DNA from: Eopsaltria australis
Lineage: Eukaryota > Chordata > Aves > Passeriformes > Petroicidae
Reading direction: 5' to 3'
Assembly: GCA_034509425.1 (NCBI GenBank)
Contig: JAVTVJ010000296.1
Span: 620,001-684,000 of the forward strand
DNA: 64,000 nucleotides
The position numbers and the translations under genes are program-made. This document shows, piece after piece, positions 1-42,730 of the stretch; within the stretch, counting starts at the first letter, position 1; each line of letters opens with the position of its first letter. The notes below the pieces were generated by a model. The model was given only the letters and a program-made list of their open reading frames with translations, was not told where the DNA came from and ran no database searches.

Positions 1-10
1 CGCAGCGGCG

Positions 11-46
11 ATGACGCGCGCGCGCGGCGCGCGGGGCCCGGCATGA
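11..46 (+). other. Upstream ORF whose stop overlaps the TRMT5 start codon
   Basis: An ATG at 11-13 opens an 11-codon frame ([11 protein letters not shown]) that ends at TGA 44-46. The stop shares two bases with the TRMT5 ATG at 43-45, forming an ATGA overlap. Both ATGs have G at -3. The arrangement could lower main-ORF initiation or support termination-reinitiation, and leaky scanning past the first ATG is also possible. It matters only if the transcript begins upstream of position 11, which the window cannot show. Confidence 0.6.
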
Positions 47-47
47 G
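43..47 (+). CDS. TRMT5: TRMT5 coding exon 1 (start codon plus 2 nt)
   Basis: Only ATG AG is coding before the donor GTGAGG at 48. It joins G at 1555 to read Met-Arg-Thr-Leu-Trp, matching the short MxLW-type start of vertebrate TRMT5. A five-nucleotide coding exon is easily missed by gene finders. The start has G at -3 and A at +4, a moderate context. Confidence 0.85.
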
Positions 48-3000
48 GTGAGGGCGGGGGCGGGGGGGGGCTGAGCGAATTCCCTGAGGGGAGACCGGGA
101 TAAACGGGGATCCTGTGGGCAGGGAGACGATGGGCTCTCTCCACAGGCGCCTTGGGAAGGTGCCAGAAGTGGCCTCCAGCCACAGCCAGCGTTGCGGGCG
201 GCTTTGTCTCGTGGGTTTAATGCAGTACCGATAAGCGATGAGAGGACACGGCCCCGAGTTGCGCCAGGGGAGGCTCAGTCTGGACATGAGGAAGAATTTC
301 ATCACAGCAAGGGTGATCAGACATTGGAACGATGCCCGGGAAAATGGTGGAGTCACTGTCCTGGAGGTGCTTAAGGCAGGATTGAGCGAGGCACCCGGTG
401 CCAGGGTGTTCGATCACAGTTCCGCTCGCTGGTCCCAGAGGTCTTTTCCAACCTGTTCGATTCTCTGAGAACCTCGCCGCCCCTCTCCGTGCCCAGGGAA
501 ATGCCTCGGGAAAAGCTCGGGGATGAAGCTGAGGCCTCTGGGTGAGGGATTTGCGTGCGGCAGACAGGAGCAATGCAGTGTGTGTTTCTGAGGGAGGTGT
601 GCTCGGCCAAACCCTGGCTCAGGGAGCTGGGCTGGGGGAGATGTGCGGAGTCCCGGGGGCACCGGGGACGGGAGCGGCTCTGGCAGGGTTTGGGCACTGC
701 AGGTTTGTGACGGAGAGAACACACAGCCTGTTCTTACCCTGCAGAGGGGCAGGGCTGAGGGAGGCAGGCAAGAGAAACAATTTCCTGTCAGAGCCTCTCT
801 CTCAAAGCACGCTTCCCAAAAAGTCAGGAGAAATGCCAGCCTCCAGCGCCACCTAAACCACTGTTCCTGCCTTGGAGCAGCCAGTGCCAAGGCAGAAAAT
901 CGGGCCCTTTTGGTCTGTCTCTAGTGGAGGAAACCATTTAGGGAAGTGTAAAGCCACTTTTAAAGTTCCCATCCCATTGATGAACTTCAGTGGCAGGAAC
1001 AGACATTACTAATGCTCCTCTGGACCTTATGGGGGACATTGCATTTAATTAATGACCTTTCTGGCATGCACTTCGTGGAGCAAAGATCTCACAGAGCATG
1101 GAGCCCCCTACACTGGGGCATGGGAGGCAGCAATCACCAAAGAGTGATCATGACTACTGCTGCTAATAACTGTTTTCTAGCAACCACTGCTTGGTAATGA
1201 ATTTCAGCAGACACAGGAGGGATACAACAGTAGGATCAAGACAGTAGAAATCTTTCCATTTGGCTTACTGAGATTAATATCACATTTATTAGAACAAAGA
1301 GAGGTCATTGCTTTTTGGCAGGAGGGGATTATGTCGCCACTTGAAGTCAGTTAATGTTTGAGTCTAAAAGTACATTTGCAAAGCAACAGAAATTTGCAGT
1401 ATGTATTTCATAATAAAGAGCTTTACTAAACTGTTGTGGACTGTTTGGTACAGATGGAAATTCTGGTTGAAGAGAACAGCAAATCCATGTGATTTGCAGC
1501 CTTTTAAACGGAATGATTACATAATGTCTATAAAATGAATAATTTCTCTTCTAGGACTTTGTGGAGATTGGGATACTGTGCCAGACTACTGAAAACTAAT
1601 CATTTTAGGACAGCTGCATCAAATACATCATTTCCAGCAGTTTGGATGCTATTGGCACAACGTTCTGGCAGACTACCTGGGCTCTTTGTAGTAGTTAAAA
1701 AAAATACTTTCTTCACAATGCCCGAAACCATGGAGGATAATACTAATCCAGAGCTGTATTTGCCACATCCTGGAGTGCGTGGGATGACAGTGCTCAACAG
1801 AGAGGCTTTCAAAAGGACAGTGGTTGTTCCAGCTCTTAAAGTCAAGAAAGAAATGGTGAATGGTGTGCTAAAGTCCCTAAAACAATCAGTCCTGCAGCGT
1901 CCCGGCCTCAAGCGGGTGGTGGAGGATCCAGAGGATGAGGACAGTCGATTTGTTATCCTGGATCCTCATAAAATACCAGAATTCTCATTAGGAGAGTCAG
2001 AGCAACAGGTCCTGAAACAGCTCAATGTCCACTCTGAGGTGTCCAAGTACCACCTGGAGCTGACCTACGAGAATTTCAAGTCGGAGGAGATCCTGAGAGC
2101 TGTCCTTCCCGAAGGTCAGGAGGTCACCTCTGGATTCAGCCGTGTTGGCCACATTGCTCATTTGAACCTCAGGGATCACCAGCTGCCCTACAGACACTTG
2201 ATTGGTAGGTGAAACAGCTCCTCTCAGGAAGGTATTTGTATATTTTTAAAAAGATCCTGTGCTGAGGGCACAATTCTCTGCTCTCTGAGTGTTGGTGCTC
2301 TCACTGCCCTGAGCCCTGGGCCAGGGTGAAGTGTGTGCCTTGGAAAGGTCACAGCTGCAGCCCTGGGTCATTAGAGGGAGGTTGTTCCAACACACTTACT
2401 TCTTTTAATTTAGGTGTAAACAACAGGTTTGTTGTGGCTGTTGTAGAACATTAAAAGCTCCTGGTCCCTGAACCAGAATTATCTCTTACCCTCTCTTTCA
2501 GGCCAGGTTATAATGGACAAGAATCCAGGAATCACCTGTGTAGTGAATAAAACCAATATCATCGACAGCACGTACAGGAATTTTGAAATGGAAGTGCTCG
2601 CTGGAGAGAACAATCTGGTGACCAAGGTAGGCCTTTCCCCCTGGTATTTCAGATTTAATGTGCTAAAACTCAAATCCAAAGGCATCTTCTGGAGAGATGT
2701 GATGCAGGGATGCTGAAACCGTTCCTTTGCACAGTGCCCTTCCTGACACCTGTCTGAGCCTAAGGGTTGGCTGTCACTTCTGCATTTCTTTGTCCTGGTC
2801 TGCCAAGGGCAAACTCAGCCACAGGGATCAGGAAGACATGTATTATCCCAAGTTCACAGCCTAGATTTAATTATGTGGATTTGATCTAAGAAAATGCAGT
2901 TTCTTAATTTCACCAAGCCTTGTACAGTGGCTGGTACAGAAGTTTCAGTCTCACCAACTTTGCAATTCGGGCAGTATTTTGCCTTTGCCTTTTTCCTTTC

Positions 3001-5842
3001 CTGTCAGCAGCAAGACAAACCCCCTGTCTTCCCTGCTCTGACATTTATCAGGTGTAATCACTGTGTAACTGCCAAGTGTTCTTCACATAGGCTTTCTTGT
3101 CTGTAGCTGGAAACTTGGCCACTGCTTCCACAAAAATATTTTCTCTTATCTGTTAGCAGCTTTATACTTTCAAAAGAGAAGACAGGAGATTGCCAAATAA
3201 AAAGGTTGAATAGTTTGGTGGAACATCCTGTTCATGCAGAGGGAAGGCAGTTGGATTGTCAAGGCAGCAGTGACAATTGAATGTTATGCAGATGGTGTCA
3301 CCACACACCTGGCACACCACGGAGCTGCATCCAGGAGGGCAGAGACACTTCAGGGAGTTTCCTGCTGGCAGAGCAAACGATGTGCTGCTCTGGATCCCAA
3401 GTTACTGTGCTTTGGAATCAGACAGTTCCACGTGCTGGTGCAAAGAGAGTATTATCTTGCATCCCATCCTCATCTGAATAAATACTGTTCCGTTTCAGGT
3501 CTGTTCTTAAGATAGTGGTCATCCCAAAGCTTGGGTTTGGATCAGTTTCCAGACTCTGTCACCTTGGGAGATGAAATACAGTATTTTTCAAGCTGCAGAA
3601 CTGGCTCCCAGTGGCTTTGAATTTGGCTGACAGTTCCCGTTCTTGGGCCTGTCATTCTCAGACGCTTATTTACTGTGTGCACTCCACAAAGAAGGGCTTG
3701 AGGCATCTTTCCAAGGTCTGCTTTCAATAAAGGAAATTGTCAGCCAGCCACAAAGCTCTTGAAAACCCTCAGGTTTTTTTAGGGTCATTTTAAGTTGCTG
3801 CTTTATTTCCACCTGGTGATTGAGACCTGAATAAAGCCAGCCATTGGGATTGACACTGGGGAATGGCTGTTTCTGATGAGTTGATCTGTTGACTTAAGAT
3901 CTGTTTATTTGATTGCTAAGTTGATCTGTTTATATTAAGATTGATGTGTGCTACCAGAGGGTCAATGCTGATGTACATGTTACCTTTAGATAAGGCTTGG
4001 TTTTTAGCTCTCTTAATTACTGATAATGCTTAAATCTGCCTGGCATTTGAACACAGAAGATTATGCAAATGTTTTGGACTTTCAGGTCAAAGAAAATAAC
4101 ATTGCCTATGAACTGGACTTCTCCAAAGTGTACTGGAACCCACGCCTGTCCACAGAGCATGGCCGCATCGTGGAGCTGCTGAAGGCCGGTGATTTCCTCT
4201 TCGACGTCTTCGCTGGCATCGGCCCTTTTGCCATCCCAGCAGCCAGGAGGAAGTGCCAGGTGTTTGCCAATGACCTCAACCCCGAGTCCTACACCTGGCT
4301 CCTGCACAACTGCAAGCTCAACAAAGTGGACACCAAGGTAAAAGCGTTCAACATGGACGGCAGGGACTTCCTGCGGGGGCCAGTGAGGGAGGAGCTAAGC
4401 AAGGCGCTCCCGCTCCTGAAAGAAGGACAGCAAACTGCTTTCCACATAGTGATGAATTTGCCAGCTCTGGCTGTGGAGTTTCTGGATGTTTTCAGGCACC
4501 TCTTGGTCGGGGAGCCCTGCAGCCCTGCTGCCCTTCCCACTGTGCACTGCTACGGGTTCTCCAAACACAGCGACCCAGCCAGAGACATTCAGGAGCGAGC
4601 AGAAGCTTCACTGGGAACCTCCTTGGCCGGACGCTGCTCCACTTTCCCAGTCAGGAACGTGGCACCCAACAAGGAGATGCTGTGCCTCAGCTTCCAGATC
4701 CCAGCAGATGTGCTCTATAAGAGGCCCTGCCCTGATGAAGGTAAGGAGCAAGGCTCCCATGAGGCAGTGGGATTTCAGGCTGTAGCTTGTGCTGCCTTAG
4801 GCTGGTCCCACCTGTCAGCCCCTGGGCCACTCCAGGCGTGTGACAGTGGTGTGGATGTGGCGCTGAATGTGGAGGTGGCCGGCAGGACCTGGCCTGCACA
4901 TGTGCAGCAGTTGCAGGGCTGCCTCACTCTTGGTAACAGCCTGCTCCTCTGATCCCAGCATGAGCTCCCAGAAAAATGGTGGACTGGAGAGGATCACCCC
5001 ACAGGCCATAAACCAGCCCTATATGCCTCAGGTTGAGCACTGGGGGAGCATGGGGACTCAGTGATCCTTGTGGGCCCTTCCAGTGCAGGATATTCAGTGG
5101 CTCTGTGATCTAATGCCAAGCACACGTCTCTGTTAGCTCAGTACTTCAAACTGGAGCTGCATTTTTGCCCAGATCAGGGCACTTCCAAGGAACTGGTCCC
5201 AGCTCTGACCCTCTCCCTATGCTCACACGGACTCAGTGAGGTCTGGAGTCACCACATCAGCAGAACCAGGTTCTGTACCTGATTTGAGACATAGATACCC
5301 TTACAGATCTTCAGTGTTGAATTTGGTTGTTTTGTGGGGGTTTTTTTGGTTATAATTGGTCATTTGTTGTTGAAATGCTTGTAGGAACTGGTTGGTTTCA
5401 GTGATCTTGGGCTCTGCACTACATGACAAAGAGGGCACAGGGAGGCTCTCAATCTGCAGTTATTTGAACTGGAGGAAAGGAAGTTTTTATACAGCTTGAA
5501 ACTTATGCCATGAAACTTATTTTTATACTGTTGTTGAGTAGCACTGAAAGGTAGGTCAAAATGTAGCTCCACAGAGGTTTTTTGAAAGTCTTTTTTGGCA
5601 TTCAGTAAAGACCCCCCATTATTGCTGTAACAGTTTTCGTTTGTGACTGTTAGTCCTGATTTTAACTCTGATCTCTTCCTGTTGAATCCCCTAACAGCAC
5701 TTCCTGTTCCAGAGCTTATGGTAAGGTCAGTCTGTTTACTGTGCAGTAAATAACTTACTTTATCTAATCTTTTCCAGCAAAACCAGCCTCGAAACGTCTG
5801 TGTACCAGCCAAGAGTCTTCTGAAGAGAAGGTTCTGAGTTGA
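43..5842 (+). CDS. TRMT5: tRNA (guanine(37)-N1)-methyltransferase, complete spliced CDS (5 exons)
   Basis: TRMT5 uses S-adenosylmethionine to make m1G37 next to the anticodon of cytosolic and mitochondrial tRNAs, which prevents +1 frameshifting. Coding exons are 43-47, 1555-2204, 2502-2626, 4086-4740 and 5778-5842. Every intron is GT-AG and the parts sum to 1500 nt, giving 499 residues against about 509 in human. Seen: an Arg-rich N-terminus without acidic residues (mitochondrial targeting type); the Trm5/Met_10 core with [13 protein letters not shown] (196-208); NPRLSTEH (278-285), whose Arg belongs to a conserved catalytic-site motif of the family; the SAM-binding loop DVFAGIGPF (300-308); NDLNP (322-326); the motif IV tetrapeptide NLPA (384-387); and a Lys/Glu-rich tail. 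No frameshift or premature stop was found. The start at 43 was chosen because it splices in frame to residues aligning with the family N-terminus. Neighbours: MNAT1 converges from the right. Confidence 0.96.
48..1554 (+). other. TRMT5: TRMT5 intron 1 (1.5 kb)
   Basis: The intron has donor GTGAGG at 48 and acceptor TTCTCTTCTAG ending at 1554. The first ~700 bases are GC-rich, grading out of the CpG island, and carry a + strand CR1 fragment at about 222-468. The rest is ordinary AT-richer intron. Open frames in the GC-rich part on both strands look like chance and match no known protein. Confidence 0.85.
222..468 (+). mobile_element. CR1 LINE 3'-end fragment (+ strand)
   Basis: The text runs through phrases typical of bird CR1 tails: GTTGCGCCAGGGGAGGCTCA, a GAATTTCATCACAG segment, GTCCTGGAGGTGCTTAAGGC, then CAGAGGTCTTTTCCAACCTG and a final degenerate ATTCTCTGA octamer. 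That order and the terminal octamer place the 3' end on the right. It is 5'-truncated and diverged, with no coding part left. It sits inside TRMT5 intron 1 close to the promoter island. Confidence 0.85.
1555..2204 (+). CDS. TRMT5: TRMT5 coding exon 2 (residues 2-219)
   Basis: This exon encodes the putative targeting peptide, the variable N-terminal domain and the start of the conserved Trm5 core, including [20 protein letters not shown] and [19 protein letters not shown]. It begins after CTTCTAG and ends before GTAGGT at 2205, leaving one base of the Gly219 codon. It reads [20 protein letters not shown] and [12 protein letters not shown], both conserved in vertebrate orthologues. Confidence 0.95.
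1718..1732 (+). promoter_or_regulatory. TRMT5: Candidate internal translation starts (Met57 and Met61)
   Basis: Two in-frame ATGs lie at 1718-1720 (A at -3) and 1730-1732 (ACC before, G after, a near-optimal context). They fall just after the basic N-terminal extension, in TMPETMEDN. Starting here would remove the mitochondrial-type leader and leave the enzyme core whole. This fits the known need for m1G37 in both compartments. Use of these starts is an inference. Confidence 0.5.
2205..2501 (+). other. TRMT5: TRMT5 intron 2
   Basis: A 297-base GT-AG intron with donor GTAGGT and acceptor CTCTCTTTCAG. It is phase 1, splitting Gly219. No repeat or other element was recognised in it. Confidence 0.9.
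2502..2626 (+). CDS. TRMT5: TRMT5 coding exon 3 (residues 219-260)
   Basis: The exon reads [19 protein letters not shown], then [18 protein letters not shown], all conserved in TRMT5. It ends in phase 0 before GTAGGC at 2627. This is the middle of the conserved core, ahead of the SAM-binding fold. Confidence 0.95.
2627..4085 (+). other. TRMT5: TRMT5 intron 3 (1.46 kb)
   Basis: The donor is GTAGGC at 2627 and the acceptor GACTTTCAG ends at 4085. The intron is mostly unremarkable. Near 3880-3945 there is an imperfect direct repeat, with TTGATCTGTT recurring at 3881 and 3921, each followed by a TTAAGA-like segment. No other gene signal was seen. Confidence 0.88.
4086..4740 (+). CDS. TRMT5: TRMT5 coding exon 4 (catalytic domain, residues 261-479)
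   Basis: This exon carries the Rossmann-type methyltransferase domain: [17 protein letters not shown], the SAM loop [29 protein letters not shown], the motif IV region [12 protein letters not shown], and [18 protein letters not shown] near the end. It ends in phase 1 at GTAAGG (4741). The open frame runs into the intron to 4952, but the donor and the matching next exon show that extension is intronic. Its third positions are GC-rich compared with the flanking introns. Confidence 0.96.
4741..5777 (+). other. TRMT5: TRMT5 intron 4 (1.04 kb)
   Basis: The donor GTAAGG and acceptor ATCTTTTCCAG are both strong. Retention would add about 70 codons up to a stop at 4950-4952 in place of the normal 20-residue tail. 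No repeat family was recognised. Confidence 0.88.
5778..5842 (+). CDS. TRMT5: TRMT5 coding exon 5 (C-terminal tail and stop)
   Basis: It completes the Ala480 codon and reads [20 protein letters not shown], then TGA at 5840-5842. The K-R-rich then Ser/Glu-rich tail resembles the LKRQRT...SDEK tail of mammalian TRMT5, a weakly conserved region that could act as a nuclear-localisation-like patch. Confidence 0.88.
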
Positions 5843-6080
5843 AGACCAGAGCTATGGTGACTACCTTGGTTTGTGTAAGGGATATTTGGGGTGTCTCTGT
5901 TTTACCCCTTAAGCTATTGAGAGCAGACCTGTGTTCCCATCGAGTTGCAGCTTTCCACTGGGAGCGTTGCTTCCTGCAGTCACCTCTTCTTCTCATTGTG
6001 GGATCGACTGAAATGGTTGTTACTACAAAAAATTAAAACTTTATTATTTTATAATAAATGTGTTTTGGTACTTCCCTGCT
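5843..6080 (+). terminator. TRMT5: TRMT5 3' UTR with AATAAA poly(A) signal at 6053-6058
   Basis: The 3' UTR is short. An AATAAA at 6053-6058 lies in an AT-rich stretch and is followed within ~10-25 bases by the GT-rich TGTGTTTTGGTAC, a plausible downstream element. The cleavage site is estimated near 6075-6085. No competing signal closer to the stop was noticed. Confidence 0.8.
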
Positions 6081-6084
6081 CTCC

Positions 6085-8730
6085 ATTGTTCCACACCCCA
6101 CGCTAATTCAGTGGGAGGGCCTGGGGTAGTTTCCTGCTGTGGCATTTTGATAATGTGCAAGTTGTGGGGAGAACAGATTTTTATGTCTTGTCAGGTCTTG
6201 GAAGGTGACTTACATAACCCCTGCCCTGCATTCTCCCTGACAGATGTTTTGGTTTCAGAATATTGGATTATGGTTAGCAGATGCACAAACAGCTCTTGTG
6301 TAAGTAAGGTAACCTTTCAGAAGCTTAACCTGAGATACCAAAAGGGCCAAGTAGCCCAATTTCCTGAGGTTTTGAGTAAAAAATGCTTTTTAACACCAAG
6401 ATTTAGTTAGGGATTAGTTGCCTCCTAACTTTGTGTTTGCCCATGGTTAGAGCCAAAAAGACTTTAATGCCTTTTGCACGTTTGCTGATGAAGTTCATGC
6501 TTGCATTGCAGTTCCAGGCTGAAACCCGCACCTGAAAAACAGTTCTGTCCTCCTACAACCATGTCCTCCCATGGCTTTTGTGCCTCTGCCCTCTCCCAGC
6601 TCTCCCCACCTCTGCCTGCTCCCCTGCTGCAGTCCCTGGATGATCTTTCTGGCTGGCTGCTTGTATTCTGCAGGGATTTGAAAAGCCTCTGCCTTTGATT
6701 TCCTTTTCTTACCCATCCAAACTATTGTTGGGCAATGTCAACCACAAATAGTTTATTTGGCCGGAGAACTCGGCTCACCCTCTCAGTTTCAGATATTTTC
6801 CCCCAGCCCAAGCTCTGAGCTCACGCCCAGCAACCAGATGTCTGTCACCCTGCAGCCCTGAGCCTGCAGCCCACTGCATGTTTGGTTCTCACCCAAACAC
6901 CACCAAGGGCCATGGATTTGTTTTGCTTCTGGCTCCGTGTGATGGCCTCTCCTTCCTTTGGCTGTGCAGCCGGTGTTTGGAGCAAGGCCTGGCAGCCTGG
7001 TTCCTGCAGGATCACATGGATCAATCCCCAGGGAGCCATTCTGACTCAGCCCTGGATCCTGATCCCTCCCTGGCCTGCACTGAGCCCGAGCTCTCCTGCT
7101 CAGGCCTTTCCCCACAGCTTCACCCTGTGCGTGCTCCCCTCCCAGGCACTGCTGCCCTGGGATCCTGCCCCAGCCTCGCTGCTGCTCCGCTGCCTGTCCC
7201 ATGTCCTGACACCACTGCTGCTCTCCAGCTGCTGCCTCTGCCTTGCCATGAACATCTGAAGGCAGCTCCTGTTCTTCAGAGCCCTCCACCACTCTGGAAT
7301 GGTGCAGCCACCCTGGGACCTTTGCCTGACACAGGCTGCAGGTCCCAGTGACTCCAGATTACCTCACAGCCCAAAGTTAGGGCTTGGCACCACTGCACCA
7401 ACAGAAACTGGGCTTTGATCACCATTTCTGGGTCAAGCCTGTAAAATACGTAATTCTGATTTTCACTAAAACATCCCAGGGCAGGGAAAGATTTGAGCTG
7501 GTAAAAGTTCTGTTCCCTTAAGGACCGAATGCCAGCATAGTCCAGCAGCTTAACTTCAGTTTAGATGCCAGTTCAGCAGCTATGTCACCACACTCATAAC
7601 CAAGGGGTTTTCCAGCTTTCTGTGCAGCTGCCAGTTCTGTGTACAAGAAATGAATTAATAAACAACAGCCAAGCTACACGCAAGTTAATGAGTGTATTGA
7701 AATTATAAATATAAATATGCACATGCAGTTCTGCATTCATTAGGGCATGACCTGGGGCTTTACAAAGTGAATATAAACAGATCATTGGTGAGGTGCATCT
7801 TTGCCAGTCTGGGTGAGCCTGGGAGAGGGGAGAGAAGAAAAGGAAGAGAGGAGAAGAGGGGACAGGAGGATCTGATCTTTTCTTCACCTCTGCCTTCTGT
7901 AACATTCCTTGTTGGCAGCTGTTCTGGGCACAACCAACAGCATTTCAAAGGGCAATGGAAATTTTGCCACCTCCCCCCATTTTCTTTAATAATAAAGCAC
8001 CAAGTCTGGAATAGATCTCATCTCTTTATTACAGCATAGAAAAAATACATCCTAGTATAGTGCACTCCTCAGAGCAGGATTCAACAGTGGGTGGCCTATA
8101 AAACATGGTCCAAGGTGGCTCTCCTGAGCAGCTTCCCATCTCCTGCAGTTTATACAGCTCATGGCAAAGCCCATCCTGCCACGGGAAGCCCATCTCTGCT
8201 TCAGCTGCTCAATGTTCCATTCCAAGGAGCCGGGAAAAATACAAAAAGTAGCAGATCAAGTGGCAGGGATCATCCCCAAAGCCAAAGGGATGTTCCCACC
8301 TAAAGCAGCTCTTGAGTTTATGACAGAAAAGTTGCAAATGGAGATAAAGAGGAGAAAGCAAACATACAGAAGCAAAACAAACAAACAAACCCCAAAAGGG
8401 AACACCACAATTTTGACTACTTCAATGACTTCACCTTGTATCAAGACTGCTTCTAGAGCACCTCAGCTGAAAGACTGAGCTAAAGATTTATTTTCCAAGC
8501 AAAGGTAAGAACCGAGTGACACACGGAGGAAAGATCCCACACAAGACTTGTGTCAGCATATTTCCAGAGTTTCTCATCTCATCCAGCTGGCAGGAGGAAA
8601 AACCCACTTGTCTAAACTGGGGAAACTAGTTTTATGGGAAGAAAATGTAGGCTTGAATATTGACACTAAATGTTATAATCAAAATGGCATTTAAATGCTT
8701 GTGCAAATAAAACCCTGCAATAAGAGTAAA
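6085..8730. other. Convergent intergenic spacer between TRMT5 and MNAT1
   Basis: About 2.6 kb separates the two 3' ends. Positions 6540-7350 are GC- and C/T-rich and open in several frames on both strands (for example + 6878-7351 and - 6789-7292), but the translations are low-complexity and unrecognised. A second pair of opposed poly(A)-like hexamers lies at about 7989-7995 (+) and 8026-8031 (-), so longer 3' UTRs are possible. An (AAAC)n stretch lies at 8374-8390. No gene is supported here. Confidence 0.7.
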
Positions 8731-8734
8731 ACCA

Positions 8735-9114
8735 CAAACTTTAATAAAGTCTGGCTTTATTTTAAAAAAATTTACAAGTGTATTTCTTTAAGCCTCAAAC
8801 GTACACAGCTGAGTTATTCACATCTTCCATTAGATGTGGCTTATTGCTTCAGCCTCCCTCAGCAAAGTGCCACATGAGTAACGAGCTTCCCCCTCCACAA
8901 GAATGTATCTACCATTTCACAAAGCTCTCGTGCAGACGGGGTTTGTTTTTCCCCTTTAACACTTACAGGCAGCTGGTTTTGCACCAGAGGGGTGCAGGGA
9001 GCAGCGAGTGCAGCCCGGCTGACGCAGATGGCAGCGATGCTGCCCCACCTTTGCTGGCTTGGGTCGCTCCCGGCCCCGCTGGGTGTCCCTTGGTCCCAGG
9101 CTGGTGCTCCCTGG
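8735..9114 (-). terminator. MNAT1: MNAT1 3' UTR with AATAAA signal at 8756-8761
   Basis: Reading leftward from the stop codon at 9115-9117, the first strong - strand AATAAA is at 8756-8761. It is followed on that strand by a GT-rich TTTGTGGTTTT about 20-30 bases further on. This gives a 3' UTR of roughly 370 bases. The signal forms one arm of a palindrome whose other arm is an AATAAA on the + strand (8743-8748). Confidence 0.7.
8743..8761. promoter_or_regulatory. Palindromic two-strand poly(A) signal
   Basis: AATAAAG (8743-8749), a 5-base spacer, then CTTTATT (8755-8761) form a perfect inverted repeat. Each arm presents an AATAAA hexamer to one strand. It lies at the predicted MNAT1 end, facing TRMT5 transcription coming from the left. 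Confidence 0.65.

Positions 9115-42730
<33,616 letters not shown>

Larger units (their letters stand above)
1..120. promoter_or_regulatory. TRMT5: 3' edge of a CpG-rich promoter region (TRMT5 5' end)
   Basis: The first ~120 bases are very GC- and CpG-rich, with runs of CGCG and a G-rich tract after position 48. The region contains the TRMT5 start codon and first splice donor, so it is the downstream edge of the promoter CpG island. The transcription start itself lies left of the window. In other vertebrates TRMT5 is divergent with SLC38A6, so this island is probably the shared bidirectional promoter (inference; SLC38A6 is not in the window). No TATA box is visible. Confidence 0.75.

Noticed and set aside
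1535..1554. ATG at 1535 as the TRMT5 start ([10 protein letters not shown])
   Set aside because: It sits in the polypyrimidine/acceptor region before the AG at 1553-1554. The exon 1 ATG at 43 splices in phase to give a better family match.
4741..4952. Extension of TRMT5 exon 4 to the stop at 4952
   Set aside because: A strong GTAAGG donor follows at 4741, the added residues have no family match, and the true last exon with the expected Lys/Ser/Glu tail is at 5778.
6789..7351. Overlapping open frames of 157 (+) and 167 (-) codons between the genes
   Set aside because: The open frames follow from GC-rich composition on both strands, and the translations are low-complexity with no recognised domain. 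No splice or poly(A) logic supports a gene.
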